Shown: positions 1 to 11,796 of the stretch, piece by piece
How positions within the stretch are numbered: position 1 is the first letter of the stretch
Layout of the letters: each line of letters begins with the position of its first letter
From: Xiphydria camelus
Lineage: Eukaryota; Arthropoda; Insecta; Hymenoptera; Xiphydriidae
DNA: 64,000 bases
NCBI GenBank assembly: GCA_963678675.1
Contig: OY783194.1
Coordinates: forward strand, 25,398,278-25,462,277
Reading direction: 5' to 3'
Notes under the pieces: generated by a model
What the model was told of the DNA's origin: nothing
The model's database searches: none
What the model saw: the letters and a program-made list of their open reading frames with translations, nothing else
Made by a program: the position numbers and the translations under genes

Positions 1-931
1 GTATGAAAAAAAACCGTGGCTTGAGCCTGAAATTATATCATGTTTTTTTTCATCGAAAAAAAAAAAAATTCCAGTACCCACGATTATTTTTCCAAGTGTA
101 CATCCGATCGCCGATCCCGGTATCATTTCTTTCGTGGAACAAGCCGAAGAGATAAATCTCCCCCTCCCTTCTCCGCCCATCGCGCGCGAAGTGCACTCGA
201 AAAGTAGTTCTTTTCTGCGATTTTCACGAGTGGCCCACTCTACCCCCTCCGCCCCGGGGGACCCGGTACACTCGTCGACGACGTTAGCCGCGGAACAGGC
301 TTTCGAATGAGCATGAATAATAAATAGTTTATGCTAACGACTGGATAATATGCGCTCTAAGCGCGAAAGGAGGGGTCGAAGGGCGACGGTGAAGCTGTGC
401 GGCCGCCTGCGCCGGATAACCGTAACCGAAACCGGAGACGGCGATGCGGGATCTACGGTCGATCGCTTCGTCGAGAGAATAATCCTGAATCGGTTTAAGT
501 GTACTTATGAGTAGATTCCCGCGAGCGACGAGTAACACCCCCCCCCCTTCCTATATGTGTCTGTCTGTCCGCTTGTGTGCGTGCGTGCGGTGCAATTCTT
601 CTTCCGTGCTCCGGAAGAGAAAGATCGGACGATTGATTGGTATGAAAATAAATTTAGGAAGGTATATGAAATAATTTTAATATTATCACACATGCAGTTA
701 GATCTTCATATTGGAGTGGAAATTTAAATTGAAATTCAAATATTGGGATTGCCCGAATTGAAAACTCCGGAAGCAAAAACAGTAGAGGTGAATTTTTAAT
801 GAATTTTGAATGGGAAACCACCAAATCAAATTCGACTCGAGGCTTTCCTGGCATCGCAGTTTTAATCGACATCGGACAAATCGCCCGATATTTTTGTCTC
901 TAAAAATTTGTATAATATTTTTCACGAAAAT
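1..931. other. non-coding stretch, no gene seen
   Basis: Mixed AT-rich and GC-rich sequence with an A-run near 57-68 and a C-run near 538-547. The open frames here are short, have biased composition and lack a recognisable domain or paired splice sites. Confidence 0.5.
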
Positions 932-1453
932 ACCCAAATAGACTGGTATGATCGTCACGACATTCATATACAAACTACAATAATTGATCGTTCTAAAGTT
1001 TACGTTTGTTTTGCAGCATTAATTTAAAAAATAGCAATTCATAAATAAATGGTTAAATTTCATTCTCGTGTGATTCAAATTAATCGCTGTCTTTATTATA
1101 AATACTTATCCAGATAGACTTACATCACGACGACGTTTCTACAAACTACAATAATTGATCGTTTTAATGTTTACGCTTATTTTACCGCACGGGTTTAGAT
1201 AAAAAATTGTTCTTCAAACAAATTGTTAAATTTACATTAAAATGTGATTTAAATTAATTGCTGTATTTATTGTTGCAACATATTTACGAGAAATTGAGTT
1301 TATATTAAATACATGCTTAGCATTTTATCTGTTTTAGTTGGAAATTATATAATGTCCTAATCACACATAAATATGCTTGCTTAATGAGGAATCACATAAA
1401 GCGCACAACCTTGATGCATCTGATGAACCGATTACGTACATTTGTCTATCTGG
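932..1453. repeat. CCAGATAGAC-ended miniature element, one truncated and one full copy in tandem
   Basis: A complete copy runs 1110-1453. It starts CCAGATAGAC and ends with the complement GTCTATCTGG. Immediately before it, 932-1109 is the 5' portion of a second copy: both share the block ACAAACTACAATAATTGATC followed by TTTACG. Related copies lie at 4979-5136, 16851-17558 and 30688-30976, so this is a dispersed family. There is no coding capacity, so it is probably a non-autonomous DNA transposon. Confidence 0.75.
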
Positions 1454-2103
1454 ACAGTAGAACTCTCTACGAGTACTACAACAAGTACCATATATATTTC
1501 CACTACGGAGCAGCCCATTGTGTACCAAACCACACATCCCCCCAATTAAAGTTCCATTACAGCGCCACTCCACAATTTCTAAGAATTATTCCCGCACACT
1601 TTTTCCCCGTGACAGTTCGTCAAAAATCACCGCAACGATTATTATCTAGCCTGAATAGGGCAGGGTGAATATTACGCGCGCGCGCGCGCACGCATTCCCC
1701 CCGCGCACGGTCCATCTAGGGTGACATTCTTTAGAGGCCACCGGGGAGTCGGCACTTAGCCGCCCGACCGAAAGTCGCCACGCGAGTTCTCCTCACGTCA
1801 CGGAGCGGCCGAAGTTTCGTCGTGCGGAAGAGCGAGGTTTACAAATGGTCTTTTAACGACTCGACAAATTCACGCGGGACGACGGGAGAGAGAGCGACAT
1901 CTACTCACAGGCTCCTCGCCACGCGCGCAAGTCGTCGTCGCGGGCACTTTGACCAAAGAGTAGGTATCTAACTGTAGTTGGATACTTACTCTTTGCTTTG
2001 ACGTCGATGTACTCCGCTCGATTGTGTGAAACAAACAACTGCAAAGAGACGGTGTCTAGCAAAATGGGAAAAAGAAATTTTTTTACTTTTTCGTGTAAGC
2101 TCA
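1454..2103. other. CpG-rich stretch with a short hairpin, no gene seen
   Basis: Contains a CG-alternating run near 1676-1689 and many CpG dinucleotides. A near-perfect 19-bp hairpin occupies 1955-1973 and 1976-1994 (AAAGAGTAGGTATCTAACT and its near complement). No supported coding exon. Confidence 0.5.
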
Positions 2104-2335
2104 TTCATATTATTATACCTACGTTGCGTATTGAAAATTAAGAAGCGTGCACTGAATTTACAAATTAGTTTGAAAATTTAAAACAAATATTAATTTTCAA
2201 CAAATATTTCAAGATTTTAATACAAATGTACATTATCTTTTAAGATACAAATGTATCATAATTAAACATTTGTGTATGATAAAAACTTCCTGCACATTTG
2301 TATTAATTTTACGACAGATATTTTTTAGTGCGAAA
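2104..2335. repeat. dispersed AT-rich repeat, copy 1
   Basis: This segment matches 24552-24780 in inverted orientation over roughly 230 bp. Shared blocks include GAAGCGTGCA near one end, an ATACAAATGTA-type core, and AGATATTTTTTA/TAAAAAATATCT near the other. It has no coding capacity and is probably a miniature inverted-repeat element. Confidence 0.6.
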
Positions 2336-3478
2336 GAAAGTCGGGTACAGCCAATTTGCTTCGTCTACTACCTATACAGCTTCCGACTCGACACGCGCGC
2401 GATGATAAGATTCCTCATTTCGCTCTCTCGCAATACCGAGAAACGATCTTCGCGAACGGTTTCTCGAAGCGCGTCGAAATACCGGGAAATGTTTGACGAG
2501 AGCGTCGTGTTACGCGACGATAAAGATGGCCAGTCCGCGGCCGAAAGATACACCGTGGTCGAAAATCGGTTGCGCAGATCGTACGAGCGCTTTCGAGTCC
2601 GCACGAACGGTCGTTCGCGCGAATGGCTTCGAGCGCGCGACCGAACGTCGTCGCGGTGATCTTCCGTCGCCGTACCGTCGGCGAATGCATTCTAGTCTTC
2701 GTGCCGGAAATGACGGGCGCGCCGTCGACTTCCGGCGCGGAGTCCCGCGTCGCAATAGAAGCGAGGAAAGCGCGAGGCGGAAAACGGGACGGCCTTCGAA
2801 CGGGCCCCGGAGTGATGGCGGTGGAACTCGCGCGAAATGGACCGTAGAGAAGCTATACGACGTAGGGGGGGGGGGGGGGGGGTACGTAGTACGGAGCCCC
2901 GCGCGCGCCCGTGTAGTGCGTCGGTTGGTAATGGTGTATCGAGGAGCGGCGAGTAACGTTTCTCCCTCTCTCTATCCCGCGATGGTCTTTATAGTAAAAG
3001 GTAATATAGCGACAGCGCGAGCGACGACGCGTCGAGGACTCGTCGCGCGGAGAGTAGAGAGGACGAGTTGTAAGGTTGCCTCGTGGAATACTAATTGCCC
3101 TTGGCATCCGGCGACAATCCGAGAGAGCGCCAAGGCCCGATAGACGGAGGGAGAGAGAGAGAGAGAGATAACCCCTCTCTCCCGATTTCAACCAATGTCA
3201 AACCCCCGCGGCCGCGCGTCCCGATCGAGAGACCACGCGATCGTATGGATCGCGTCGGCACGCCATCTGGAGTTGTTCGCGGCCCACAAACCACCTGTTT
3301 CCTCCTATTCGCTTGAGTAGCGAGGGGAGGGCAGTGCGATGGGAATAAAAATATACCGATCGGACGCGATTTTTAGGGGAAACTCGTCGAATAAAATTGT
3401 AAGATTAAGACCCGTATTCGTGGTCGGAACTTATAAGTCGCCGTTTCGACTAATAAATGACCTCGGATGCTGACTAAT
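2336..3478. other. CpG-rich island with an 18-G run, no confident exon
   Basis: Very CpG-rich, with long overlapping open frames on both strands, as expected from stop-poor GC-rich DNA. An uninterrupted G18 run lies at 2865-2882, and (GA)n/(CT)n patches near 3148-3168. It could be a promoter island of a gene outside the window, but no start, splice pair or domain supports a coding call. Confidence 0.4.
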
Positions 3479-3620
3479 GCCTGGTTTATGCTTAGGTACT
3501 AACCCTAATTCAGCTGAAGACTTATCCTAACGATAGATCGTTTCAACATCGGCTTAATGTCTACCTTTAGTTGGCACTTAAGTTTGAGGGGACTTGATCG
3601 AACCGGCCCTTAATCACGGA
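3479..3620. repeat. partial copy of the GCTTAGGT-ended element
   Basis: The start (GGTTTATGCTTAGGTACTAA) and the following block (TAACGATAGATCGTTT ... GTCTACCTTTAGTT) correspond in inverted orientation to 23945-24042. No matching right end was identified, so the copy looks partial. Confidence 0.55.
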
Positions 3621-4403
3621 GAAAGTAGTGAAGCAAATTCTAGTTGCAAAATTAAGTTCCACATTTGCCCAGAAGGGGATGCTGGTTGTACTCCACAGTA
3701 GCCTAGGCCCGCTTAAGTCCTTGCTTATTTATAAGTAGCGACCATCTACACTGGCCTAAAAGTAATTAAACTGACCCCAACAATTAATAAGACTCTAATC
3801 GTCGTAATTTCAGCGTGGTCTATCGATTCCCCCACCGTTCGAGAAGCCATATAGATATACCCGCGTAGCTAATATAAGTACCCACGTCGCACCGATCGAA
3901 CGTTTAGTCCGTTTTTTTGAAAGCACCTTCCATCGCCATGGAAATGTTTGATCGAACGACACGTGTCTCGTTACGCATCGTCGTCGTCGGTGCGTCGTTA
4001 TCGTCTCCGTTGCCCGTACCACGCACGATTGCACGATTCACCCGACGAGAAAACAATAGAGGACCCGCGTGACGGAAATCGAGGCTGGGCCGCTGAGCGC
4101 TTCTCTCCCGCTATACTAAAATCGAGATCGCCCGAGCTCTATCCATCTTTCCACGCGACCCCCGCGCGCCCGGTCACACGCATCGGCCAACGAAAACAAC
4201 GGGAGGGCGCGCCGCACATTGTGCCGCGGCGCTTCCGATACAGCGCTCGACGTCGCCGTCGAGATTATCCGGAGGACAACAAACCCGGGGAACGCTCGAT
4301 CGAACTCAGCCGTATTTTTTCGCCGAGATATCTCGCGAGCCGGAAGAGGGAGCGCGAGTGCTCGTTTGCGCTAGAGGTCCTGCTAACGATTCTAACGTAT
4401 AAT
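3621..4403. other. non-coding stretch, CpG-rich from about 3,900
   Basis: No recognisable gene. A 156-residue open frame on + (3948-4418) is arginine-rich, lies in CpG-rich DNA and runs into the adjacent transposon, which argues against real coding. Confidence 0.4.
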
Positions 4404-4565
4404 ATATCGCACACCTAGATCAAAACAGTATCAACTGAAAAAAACTTGTTTTTCAGAAAAAGTAAACCCCTTATCATATATCGACACGAGAATCACTTTT
4501 TTGCCATTTCTGGAAAACAAGTTTTTTTTCTGAGTTGATACTGTTTTGATCTAGGTGTGCGATAT
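4404..4565. repeat. 162-bp palindromic MITE
   Basis: The left arm starts ATATCGCACACCTAGATCAA and the right arm ends with its exact complement. Arms of about 45 bp flank a short spacer. The whole element can fold into one hairpin and has no coding capacity. Structural call; superfamily unknown. Confidence 0.85.
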
Positions 4566-4618
4566 GATAGTGTGTATTCGAGGAAGCTTGATATAGGCGA
4601 TATACAATAGTGCTCCCA

Positions 4619-4809
4619 GCGTCACGGATTCTGTCGCTGGTGACTTTTTAAAATGTCATTTTTAAACAACTCATCAATTAATAATTAATTCTCATACTCT
4701 CATTAGCTATGGTGGTGTTTCCCCTGGATAACGAAAACATGAGAGTTGACTGATCGGGTTAGTACGTTTAAAAAGTTTTAAAAAGTCACCAGCGACAAAA
4801 TTGGTGACA
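4619..4809. repeat. inverted-repeat MITE
   Basis: The arm TGTCGCTGGTGACTTTTTAA near 4631 is mirrored by TTAAAAAGTCACCAGCGACA near 4777. Weaker complementarity continues outward to GTCAC/GTGAC. The loop is AT-rich with no open frame. Confidence 0.8.
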
Positions 4810-4978
4810 CTCTCTAAACCATACGCTATTGGTTTTCGACTTGAGGATGCTGTAACGATTGGCTCTTATGATTTACCAGTACCTGGCAATCGTTTCTAAA
4901 GAAAATGTCTGAATCCTGTCCCTCTAGTAGCCGTAAAAACATAACGGGGTTCGCATTCGACAGAGATGTCGAACATCC

Positions 4979-5136
4979 CTAGTTAGACAAATGTACGTAA
5001 ATTGTTCAGCAACTTTAGGTAGTATTAGCTTATCAGATGCACCAAGGTTATACGTTTGATGAGTCACGTAGAGTTTAGAATAATCAGTTGTTGTAGTTTG
5101 TGTGAAAGATGTGACGATCAGGCAAACCTATCTGGG
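4979..5136. repeat. compact copy of the CCAGATAGAC-ended family
   Basis: Begins with AGACAAATGTACGT (the complement of the usual right end) and ends CCTATCTGGG. It contains the family's GATGTGACGATCA block in inverted orientation. About 157 bp, shorter than the 289-344 bp copies. Confidence 0.55.
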
Positions 5137-6409
5137 TCGTAGCACTTTAATTGTTGAAATGATACAGAATTATTGGGTTCGAAATATGTATCCTGAAAAT
5201 TCAAATATTCTGCTTTTTGGCAACTATTACTACACTGGAAAAAAGTATGATTCCTACAGAAATATAATAGAAAACTAAAAGTAGAGAGTTCCATGTACAA
5301 AACCGCATACTTGTATTAGCAATATCAGTTCTGTTACTAATTTCGGCAAACATAATACTACGATATTTCAAATATAATTATTTATTCCCTTCTAACGGCA
5401 ATAGAATTAAGAGTTTTACAAACTTTTTAGTTTCTGAAACTGTCAAACAGCCGTGACTCATGACGTTATCATACCACAGGTAACGCCAAGAATTTCTGTA
5501 AAGTTTGTTTAAAAGTCACAACTTTCGTAAAATTTCAATAATTGTTTTCTCACCAACGCAGCAATATTCGAATACCGTATAAATTTCATAATATAATCAG
5601 AATTTTACGCTGAATATAGTCAAGCATGTAGGTCCATAAATGGATGAACACCTTATATATAAGACGACGTATCGCTAGTAAATAAATATTCCTCTCAATC
5701 TCTCTCTCTCTCTCGCCAGCGTCGTCAACGAGCCGTGCAACGCTTGCGATTACCGCGCGAGTGTCACGCGAGACGCGGACGGTCCGTGATGCCTTGACAA
5801 AAGCTACGCGATCCGTTCGCCTTATCAGCGGTGGGCGGGCACGCGCGCTTTGTTTATTTACGCCCGACGCGACGGCCGAGCGTCGCTATCGCGCTCGTTC
5901 TTTCGAGGTGATAAAAGTGCGCTCTCTTGCGAAGCTCCGACGATTACATCGAGCGATATGGCACCTACGAGATATTCCCTTCTATTCGAGGAGGGTTTAC
6001 GGGCGCTTCGACAGGTGCACCTCGCGCTCGGCTGAAGTGTGCACTCGACGCGCGCACGTCACGCCGAGTGTACACGTACGACACATGTCGTCCGTAAGCT
6101 CGTGCGGGCATGCGTTAATAATTTACGTTGCGTTGCGGCACTTTTCTCCGAAGCGAAGCAGCGCTATCTCCACTGAAGCGAAGTACGTGGCGCGCGTCCT
6201 CTGACGAAATGTCCAATAAATAATTGAACGGGAAGCATACCAATCGCTGGTCCCATCTAGCCTGGTTGATTCGAAATTTCATATTCGCTAGCGTCGAAAC
6301 TAATCGGATTAAAAATCGGAGAACCAACGGAGCTGGCGTGCTTTGGATCAGCTTGATAAATAAGCATTTCCATTGTACGGTAACTTTAGTCAGTATCAGC
6401 TCACCAAAT
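5137..6409. other. no gene seen; CpG-rich island from about 5,690
   Basis: AT-rich to 5690, then a (TC)n patch at about 5696-5715 and a CpG-rich block to about 6210. The open frame 5761-6204 has arginine- and serine-rich composition typical of CpG-island shadow frames and no recognisable domain. Confidence 0.4.
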
Positions 6410-6562
6410 GAAGAGCTTTATTCCAAAACTAACTAAGTCCAAAAAATTAGAAAATGGCAATTACTACTTTTTTATTGCCATTTAATCATGGTATGGATAA
6501 AAACAATATTTTGCTCAATTTTAGTAATTTTGGACTCAGTTAGTTTTGGAATAAAGCTCTTC
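6410..6562. repeat. 153-bp palindromic MITE
   Basis: The left arm GAAGAGCTTTATTCCAAAAC (continuing to TAACT.AGTCC) is mirrored by a right arm ending GTTTTGGAATAAAGCTCTTC. Arms are about 38 bp around an AT-rich loop. The flanks resemble degenerate internal sequence of the CCAGATAGAC family, so it is probably nested. Confidence 0.85.
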
Positions 6563-7900
6563 AAATGCATCAAGATTGTACGTTTCATGAGTCATCATTT
6601 TAATAAAGCATATATATTTGCGACATTAAATGATTTCAAAATAGTACAAATAAAATGCTAAACGTACATTCGATATGAGCACAATTTTACGTAAATATAT
6701 TACTACAGTAAACACACGGCGATTAATTTGAAGCACATGATAATGTGTAAATTTAATGATTTATTTACGAAAAGTCTATTTCTTCAAATTCATGCGGCAA
6801 AACGAACATAAACTTTAGAACGATGAATTACTGTAATTTATACGAACGCCGTGACGAGACGTCTATCTAGGTTGTTTCTTCACCCTGCATGAAAATAGCG
6901 GAATATACAGCAGTAGCAGCGACAGCAGCCGAGGAGGGAACGACGAATTTATGTATATCTACGCTTTTTCCACGTTCATCTTCGCGCGTTTCCCTCGCTC
7001 GTTTTTCTCGCGTGTCACGTGCGAATGACGGGAAGAAATTGACTCGGCGACGTAGTATCAACCGTTCCGCGTCGAGTGTAACGCCGCGTTCATGCAGTAG
7101 GTACTACGATACTATTTGCTCGCGCGTGCATGCATATAATACGTATTGCGCAGTATTTACATACATCGTACAGGAACCAGCACGTGTAGATACATCACAT
7201 TTTTAAGGAAGAAAGACGATCTACGCGGAGCGTGTTCGCGAGCAATCTAAGCGATCTATGATCCAGTGCTCTACATTGTACAGCGCGCGAAGACGGCTTA
7301 CGAAATGGGGGAGGAATAATTTTCATTCCAAGGGATAAAAAGCGGGAAAGTTTCGCGATTAAGTCGCACGCGACGTATCTCGTTCCCTCTCTCACCCTTT
7401 CTTTCGCGATCTATCCGCGATAAAAGTATTTGTTCTACCCCCCTCTTTTCTCCCTGCGCAGAACTTCGCGCGAAGGAATGAAAAGTTCTCCCGGGTCGAC
7501 GAGACCTCTTTAAACCTCCTTGACACGTAACGTATGAAGGCGGATCCCCGTTCAACTTAATTTTCCAAAGGTGAGACTCGAGTTAATCCGCGACTCTTTC
7601 TTTTGGTTCGCCACGCGGACATCACTGCCCCGCGCTAGGCGGCCTTATCCGTCCTATGACGCAGGCGCGCGCGTTTAGGTGTAATAAGTCTCCCGCGCGC
7701 GATAAAGGGGCACAGTCGACGTAACGTTCTATTTTTTACACGCGAGAGTCAGCGCTGTTCCTGACGTTACGGCGTCGCGCGTCGACCAGAAGTATAGACG
7801 GGGGAGGAACTATTCTGAACGCAATTAGGTACAGATTGGCCCCGCTCGAGAATACGAGCGATTTTAATTCTTATCGCCGAAGTTACTTCCGATAATTGCA
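6563..7900. other. no gene seen; CpG-rich block about 6,860-7,800
   Basis: AT-rich DNA followed by a CpG-rich block with stop-poor overlapping frames on both strands. No domain, start or splice-site pair supports a gene. Confidence 0.4.
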
Positions 7901-8577
7901 GTGAAATATTGTATCAAGCTCAAATAATTTTCATTTGTTCCGATAAAATATTCTCTTGGTTCAACAAGGTATATTTATTAAGAAAGTATGTTAATTAAAC
8001 GAAGAAAGTATTTTGCCGATGCAGTGGAGACAGAGCTTAACCTCTTACAGCCCAAATTTTATTTGAGAGTGTAGAAATATCTATTTCTTGTGTTTTCTTA
8101 GGTTCAAAGGTGTTTACAAAAATAGTCAAGCGTATTAGAAACTTATATTTTATTAATACAAAAAAAATGTAATGTGCCCCAAATGGACAAGGTAGAATGT
8201 GTTACTGGTTTTAGAGCTCAGAATTTCGTATGTTCCAAATATGGAACAGTAGGCTATAAGAAGTTAACGCTCTGGATTAAATATAGCAGTTTCATTGAGA
8301 AAAAAAGTCGGTAAAATCAGCTGAGCATTTAGCCGAATAGTGGCAATGAAATATTCCATCAGTTCAATTAATATCCATATTTGCTCTGATAAGATATTTT
8401 CTTGGTTTAATAAAATACATTTATTAAGAATATATATTACTCAAGCCAAAAAAGTATTTTTTTCAGGACAAATGAAAATTATTCGAGCTAATAAAATATT
8501 TCATTGCACAACTATTCAATTAAATATTGAATTTAGTTGATTAATTTAGCGTTAAACTCTGTCTCCACTGCGCCGAC
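7901..8577. repeat. composite inverted/direct repeat split by a TTAA-flanked insertion
   Basis: Two related halves surround a younger insertion. GTGGAGACAGAGCTTAA (about 8025) is mirrored by TTAAACTCTGTCTCCAC (about 8551). GATAAAATATTCTCTTGGTT (7943) is repeated directly near 8389. The arm near 7901 (GAAATATTGTATCAAGCTCAA) is complementary to 8480-8506. Nothing coding. Confidence 0.6.
8041..8263. mobile_element. 223-bp TTAA-flanked miniature element
   Basis: Flanked by TTAA on both sides (8037-8040 and 8264-8267), with imperfect 12-bp ends CCTCTTACAGCC and GGCTATAAGAAG. TTAA duplication is a hallmark of the piggyBac superfamily; assignment is inferred from the target site only. It sits inside the surrounding composite repeat, so it is younger. 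Confidence 0.6.
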
Positions 8578-8672
8578 ATTTACCGATTGGCACAACCGCT
8601 TGGCAGTTCACATAGGTATGTGTGGACTCGTATGTGTGTAGATACATATTCATACATGTCTGAAGTTATTAA

Positions 8673-9959
8673 GGATGAACCGGAGGTACTGTTTGAACAA
8701 AAGTTAGTCCAAAAAAGAAATTTTGGAAATTGTTTCTTTTTCAGTATTTCTACATACTAAAAAATGGTTCAATATGAGTCAAACAATGAATATGTATCGT
8801 AAGTTACAACTGAAATAATCTTTCCACTGTAAACATGTCTTAAATCGAAATTTTCAATTAAAAATGAATTTTACAAAATGCTCGGACTGTACCATCCGCC
8901 AACTGTCCGCTGAAAAATGTTAACTAACAAAATTTTGCATTTTTGCAATAAAAATAACTGTGATTTGTTAGCACAGTATTATTAACTAATTATCGAAGAT
9001 ATAATTAATTGTTTATTATTTTAAAACTTCTAAAAGTCTCAAACAAAATAAATCATATGAGGGAGGAAATCGTGGCAACGTAACGTAAAATTTTGTTTGG
9101 TAGTCAGGTTGGTAAGACTGGGGCCCCTTTCTCGAACTCGCTCGCATCCCCGCGCGAACGCATCCCAGCGAATAGACCAATCAAGATCAAGCATTCCGTT
9201 GTCCGTAACCACACCACAACGGAATACTTGATCCGGACTGGTCCATTCGCCAAGATGCGCGCACGCAAAGACACGAGCGAGTTCGAGAAAGGGGCCCCTG
9301 GTAGTATACACGGCAAGCGGTCAACGTGTTGACAGTTCAGCAGGAAAACCTCACTTTTACAATTCGCGTGTGAAGTTTTTCATTAAAAATATCACAAAGA
9401 TACAGATGGAAAGGAAAACTTGTGAAAAATATCTATTGATATGCATTATTCCGTAATTAATTTTATGCATTCATTTTCAGAAATGTTGCCTAAATTTCGT
9501 AAATTTTGTTTACGTTTCAAACGCGTGACGCGAACCTCGATAAGTTATCGACAGTCGTGACGTAATTGGACACGACATTGCCGGATTTACAGAACTCTTG
9601 GCGAGACTGGATACATTTCATGAATAAAAATTGCACATATCTCTTTAACGACGTAGTAATTCTTGAAAAAAAAGCATTCAAAATATTCCGTAAATATTTA
9701 TCTTTCAAACTATACAAAATGATAAGAAACTTACTATTCCGTTTTGTGCTATTTTATCATTCAGTTCGTTTGATTCGACCTTTTCGGCATTACGCCATAA
9801 GAGCCCGTGTTAAACTTCAACTTTTAAAATCATTATAACTTTGTTCATATGCAGCGAATCGATTTGATATTTGACATGCACTTTACATGTAACTCAAATA
9901 ATATAAAAAAAAATTAACAAAGCTCATTTACTATTATATGTAATCACGCAGGTTCATCC
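8673..9959. mobile_element. about 1.3-kb TTAA-flanked non-autonomous element
   Basis: TTAA occurs at both borders (8669-8672 and 9960-9963), with matching short ends GGATGAACC and GGTTCATCC. The interior has no transposase-like frame, so it is non-autonomous or decayed. A piggyBac-like origin is inferred from the target site. A younger palindrome is inserted at 9112-9308. Confidence 0.6.
9112..9308. repeat. GC-rich palindromic MITE nested in the TTAA element
   Basis: Perfect 25-bp arms at 9120-9144 and 9274-9298, starting GGGGCCCCTTTCTCGAACTC. Complementarity continues inward: CATTCCGTTGT near 9193 pairs with ACAACGGAATA near 9217. The long frames here on both strands are the two faces of one hairpin. 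Confidence 0.85.
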
Positions 9960-9963
9960 TTAA

Positions 9964-10467
9964 ACGGCCGTACCTATCGGCAAATGCCAACGCAGTGAAG
10001 ACAGATCTATACCTATAAATGACAAAATGCATACGCCACATATTTAAAGTAGTACGTAAGAAAAAAAATTACAATAGCGCGCTTTTACATTCGAGATATC
10101 GAGCTGCGAACAAAAGACACGCCCGTGTCGCCATTCCCCGACACGAAACCGCGTAAACAACCCGCGAAAACGTTTCGACGTCGACGTCGCCGCCGCCGCC
10201 ATGTAAGTGCACGTAATGCATTTATGGATGCAAAGGTATATACCGGCGTTTCGATTCGGGGGACTCTTCTACTTTAAATTCGCTCGAGAAAGTCCCCGCC
10301 CGCAGGCCGCTGCGACAAAATGTATACAGAATGCTAAGGGCGTAACTATATCTGACTTCGGATAAACACAGAGATTTACCGAGCATTGCGATGAGATAAG
10401 AGGTGCGGCTACGCGAGCGTAAACAATTTGAAGTGCAGCGACGATAGGAAGAAACGCCGATATAGAG
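9964..10467. other. no gene seen
   Basis: AT-rich then CpG-rich sequence with a GCC-repeat patch near 10189-10201. No supported exon. Confidence 0.4.
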
Positions 10468-11122
10468 TGCAAATTTAATAAGGGCTACACATCCATTTAT
10501 TTTCATTTGTCATGTTTCGAAAAAATCTATCAAATAAAAGTTATTTGGTGTCGAGAGAGACGTATAATAGGTACATATAAGTGGTTTTTGATAACACGCG
10601 TTATCAACGAGACATGAAGGTCAACTCAATTTCTTTACACGGAACTTGACATTTTCGATCTTATAAAAGTTGTAGACCTCGTCGAGATAAACAAAAAAGG
10701 TATGAGGTGAAAGGTCCATTTTTTGGACCGTTTATGAGATATCGCCACTTAAAGTATACAAGAGTAAGTAAGAATAAGAGAGAATTAAGTCCGGAGAACT
10801 TAATCGCGCGCAGCGCAATTTACTCTTGTAGTTTTGAACAGCAATATCTCACAAACGGTCCAACGAATGGGTCTTTCACCTTATACCTTTTTTGTTCATG
10901 CGCGAATAAGCTCTAGAACTTTTACTAGAATGAAAATGTCGAGTTCCATTTAAAAAAATAGAGGTGATCTTCATATCTCGTAAATCACGCGTGTTATGAA
11001 AAACCACTCACGTGTATTATATACGTCCCCCTCGACACCAAATAACTTTCATTGTAAAGATTTTTTCGTAAAATGACAAATAACGGAAATAAATGGATGT
11101 GGTCCTTGGTAAATTTACACCC
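10468..11122. repeat. about 650-bp fold-back element
   Basis: Two long arms are complementary with small bulges: AAAGTTATTTGGTGTCGAG (10537-10555) pairs with 11031-11049; ACATCCATTTATTT (about 10489) with the mirrored end at about 11102; and GGTGAAAGGTCCATT near 10706 with its mirror near 10874. Arms are about 280 bp. The structure is a long imperfect hairpin with no coding capacity. Confidence 0.8.
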
Positions 11123-11796
11123 CGTATGTGTGCGTATACGCGTCCAATCGACCAAGGGGCGGCTTATATTTATCTGCAGAAGCAATTCAATTGAAACCGT
11201 AACGCCTGACCTCACTCGCCTCTCCTCGTAATCGCGCACGGCGAGACGCGTAAAAAGTGAAGTGAAAATAATTTATTTCCCTCCGCCCGCGCGCTATGTA
11301 TATTCAATTCGGTGGCATCTGCGAATCTGCAATTTATTCATTTCGACGTTAACGCAGGGGACGGCTTGGAGTTTAATTTTGTTATTTTCAAGACCACCCG
11401 TCATCCCGTAGTAGATTTAATACTTATTCGCGCGATCGTTTCGATACCTATATCCCACAGTTTGAGAGAATCGCTATAAAATTTCATTCCTCTAAAAGCC
11501 GGCTCGCCGCGCGAGAGAGCGCGAGAATTTTTCCTCCGCACCCGTGACCGGCGGCAGCGCGACGCGAAGAGTTATCCGCACCTCTATACCATGTAAAGGA
11601 ATTCCGTAAGCTTCGCGTCGTATTTCCATGAAATACTGCGGGTAGGATATTTCGCGGGGATTCTGCGTATCGTTGGTTTTTTATAATTATATACGAGTAT
11701 CGCGCGCGTGATAGCGTTATTGAAACGGATAATCGGAGCATTGCAAAACGTCTAATTATTCATGATGCGTAAAAAGGGTATATAAATCTGTATTCA
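11123..11796. other. no gene seen; partly CpG-rich
   Basis: CpG-rich sequence around 11,480-11,740 with stop-poor frames, otherwise unremarkable. Confidence 0.4.

Noticed and set aside
2493..3143. 216-residue open frame on +
   Set aside because: Overlaps other long frames on both strands in very CpG-rich DNA, includes the G18 run as poly-glycine, and is dominated by arginine.
9039..9332. Overlapping 70-90-residue frames on both strands
   Set aside because: They are translations of the two faces of the GC-rich hairpin at 9112-9308.
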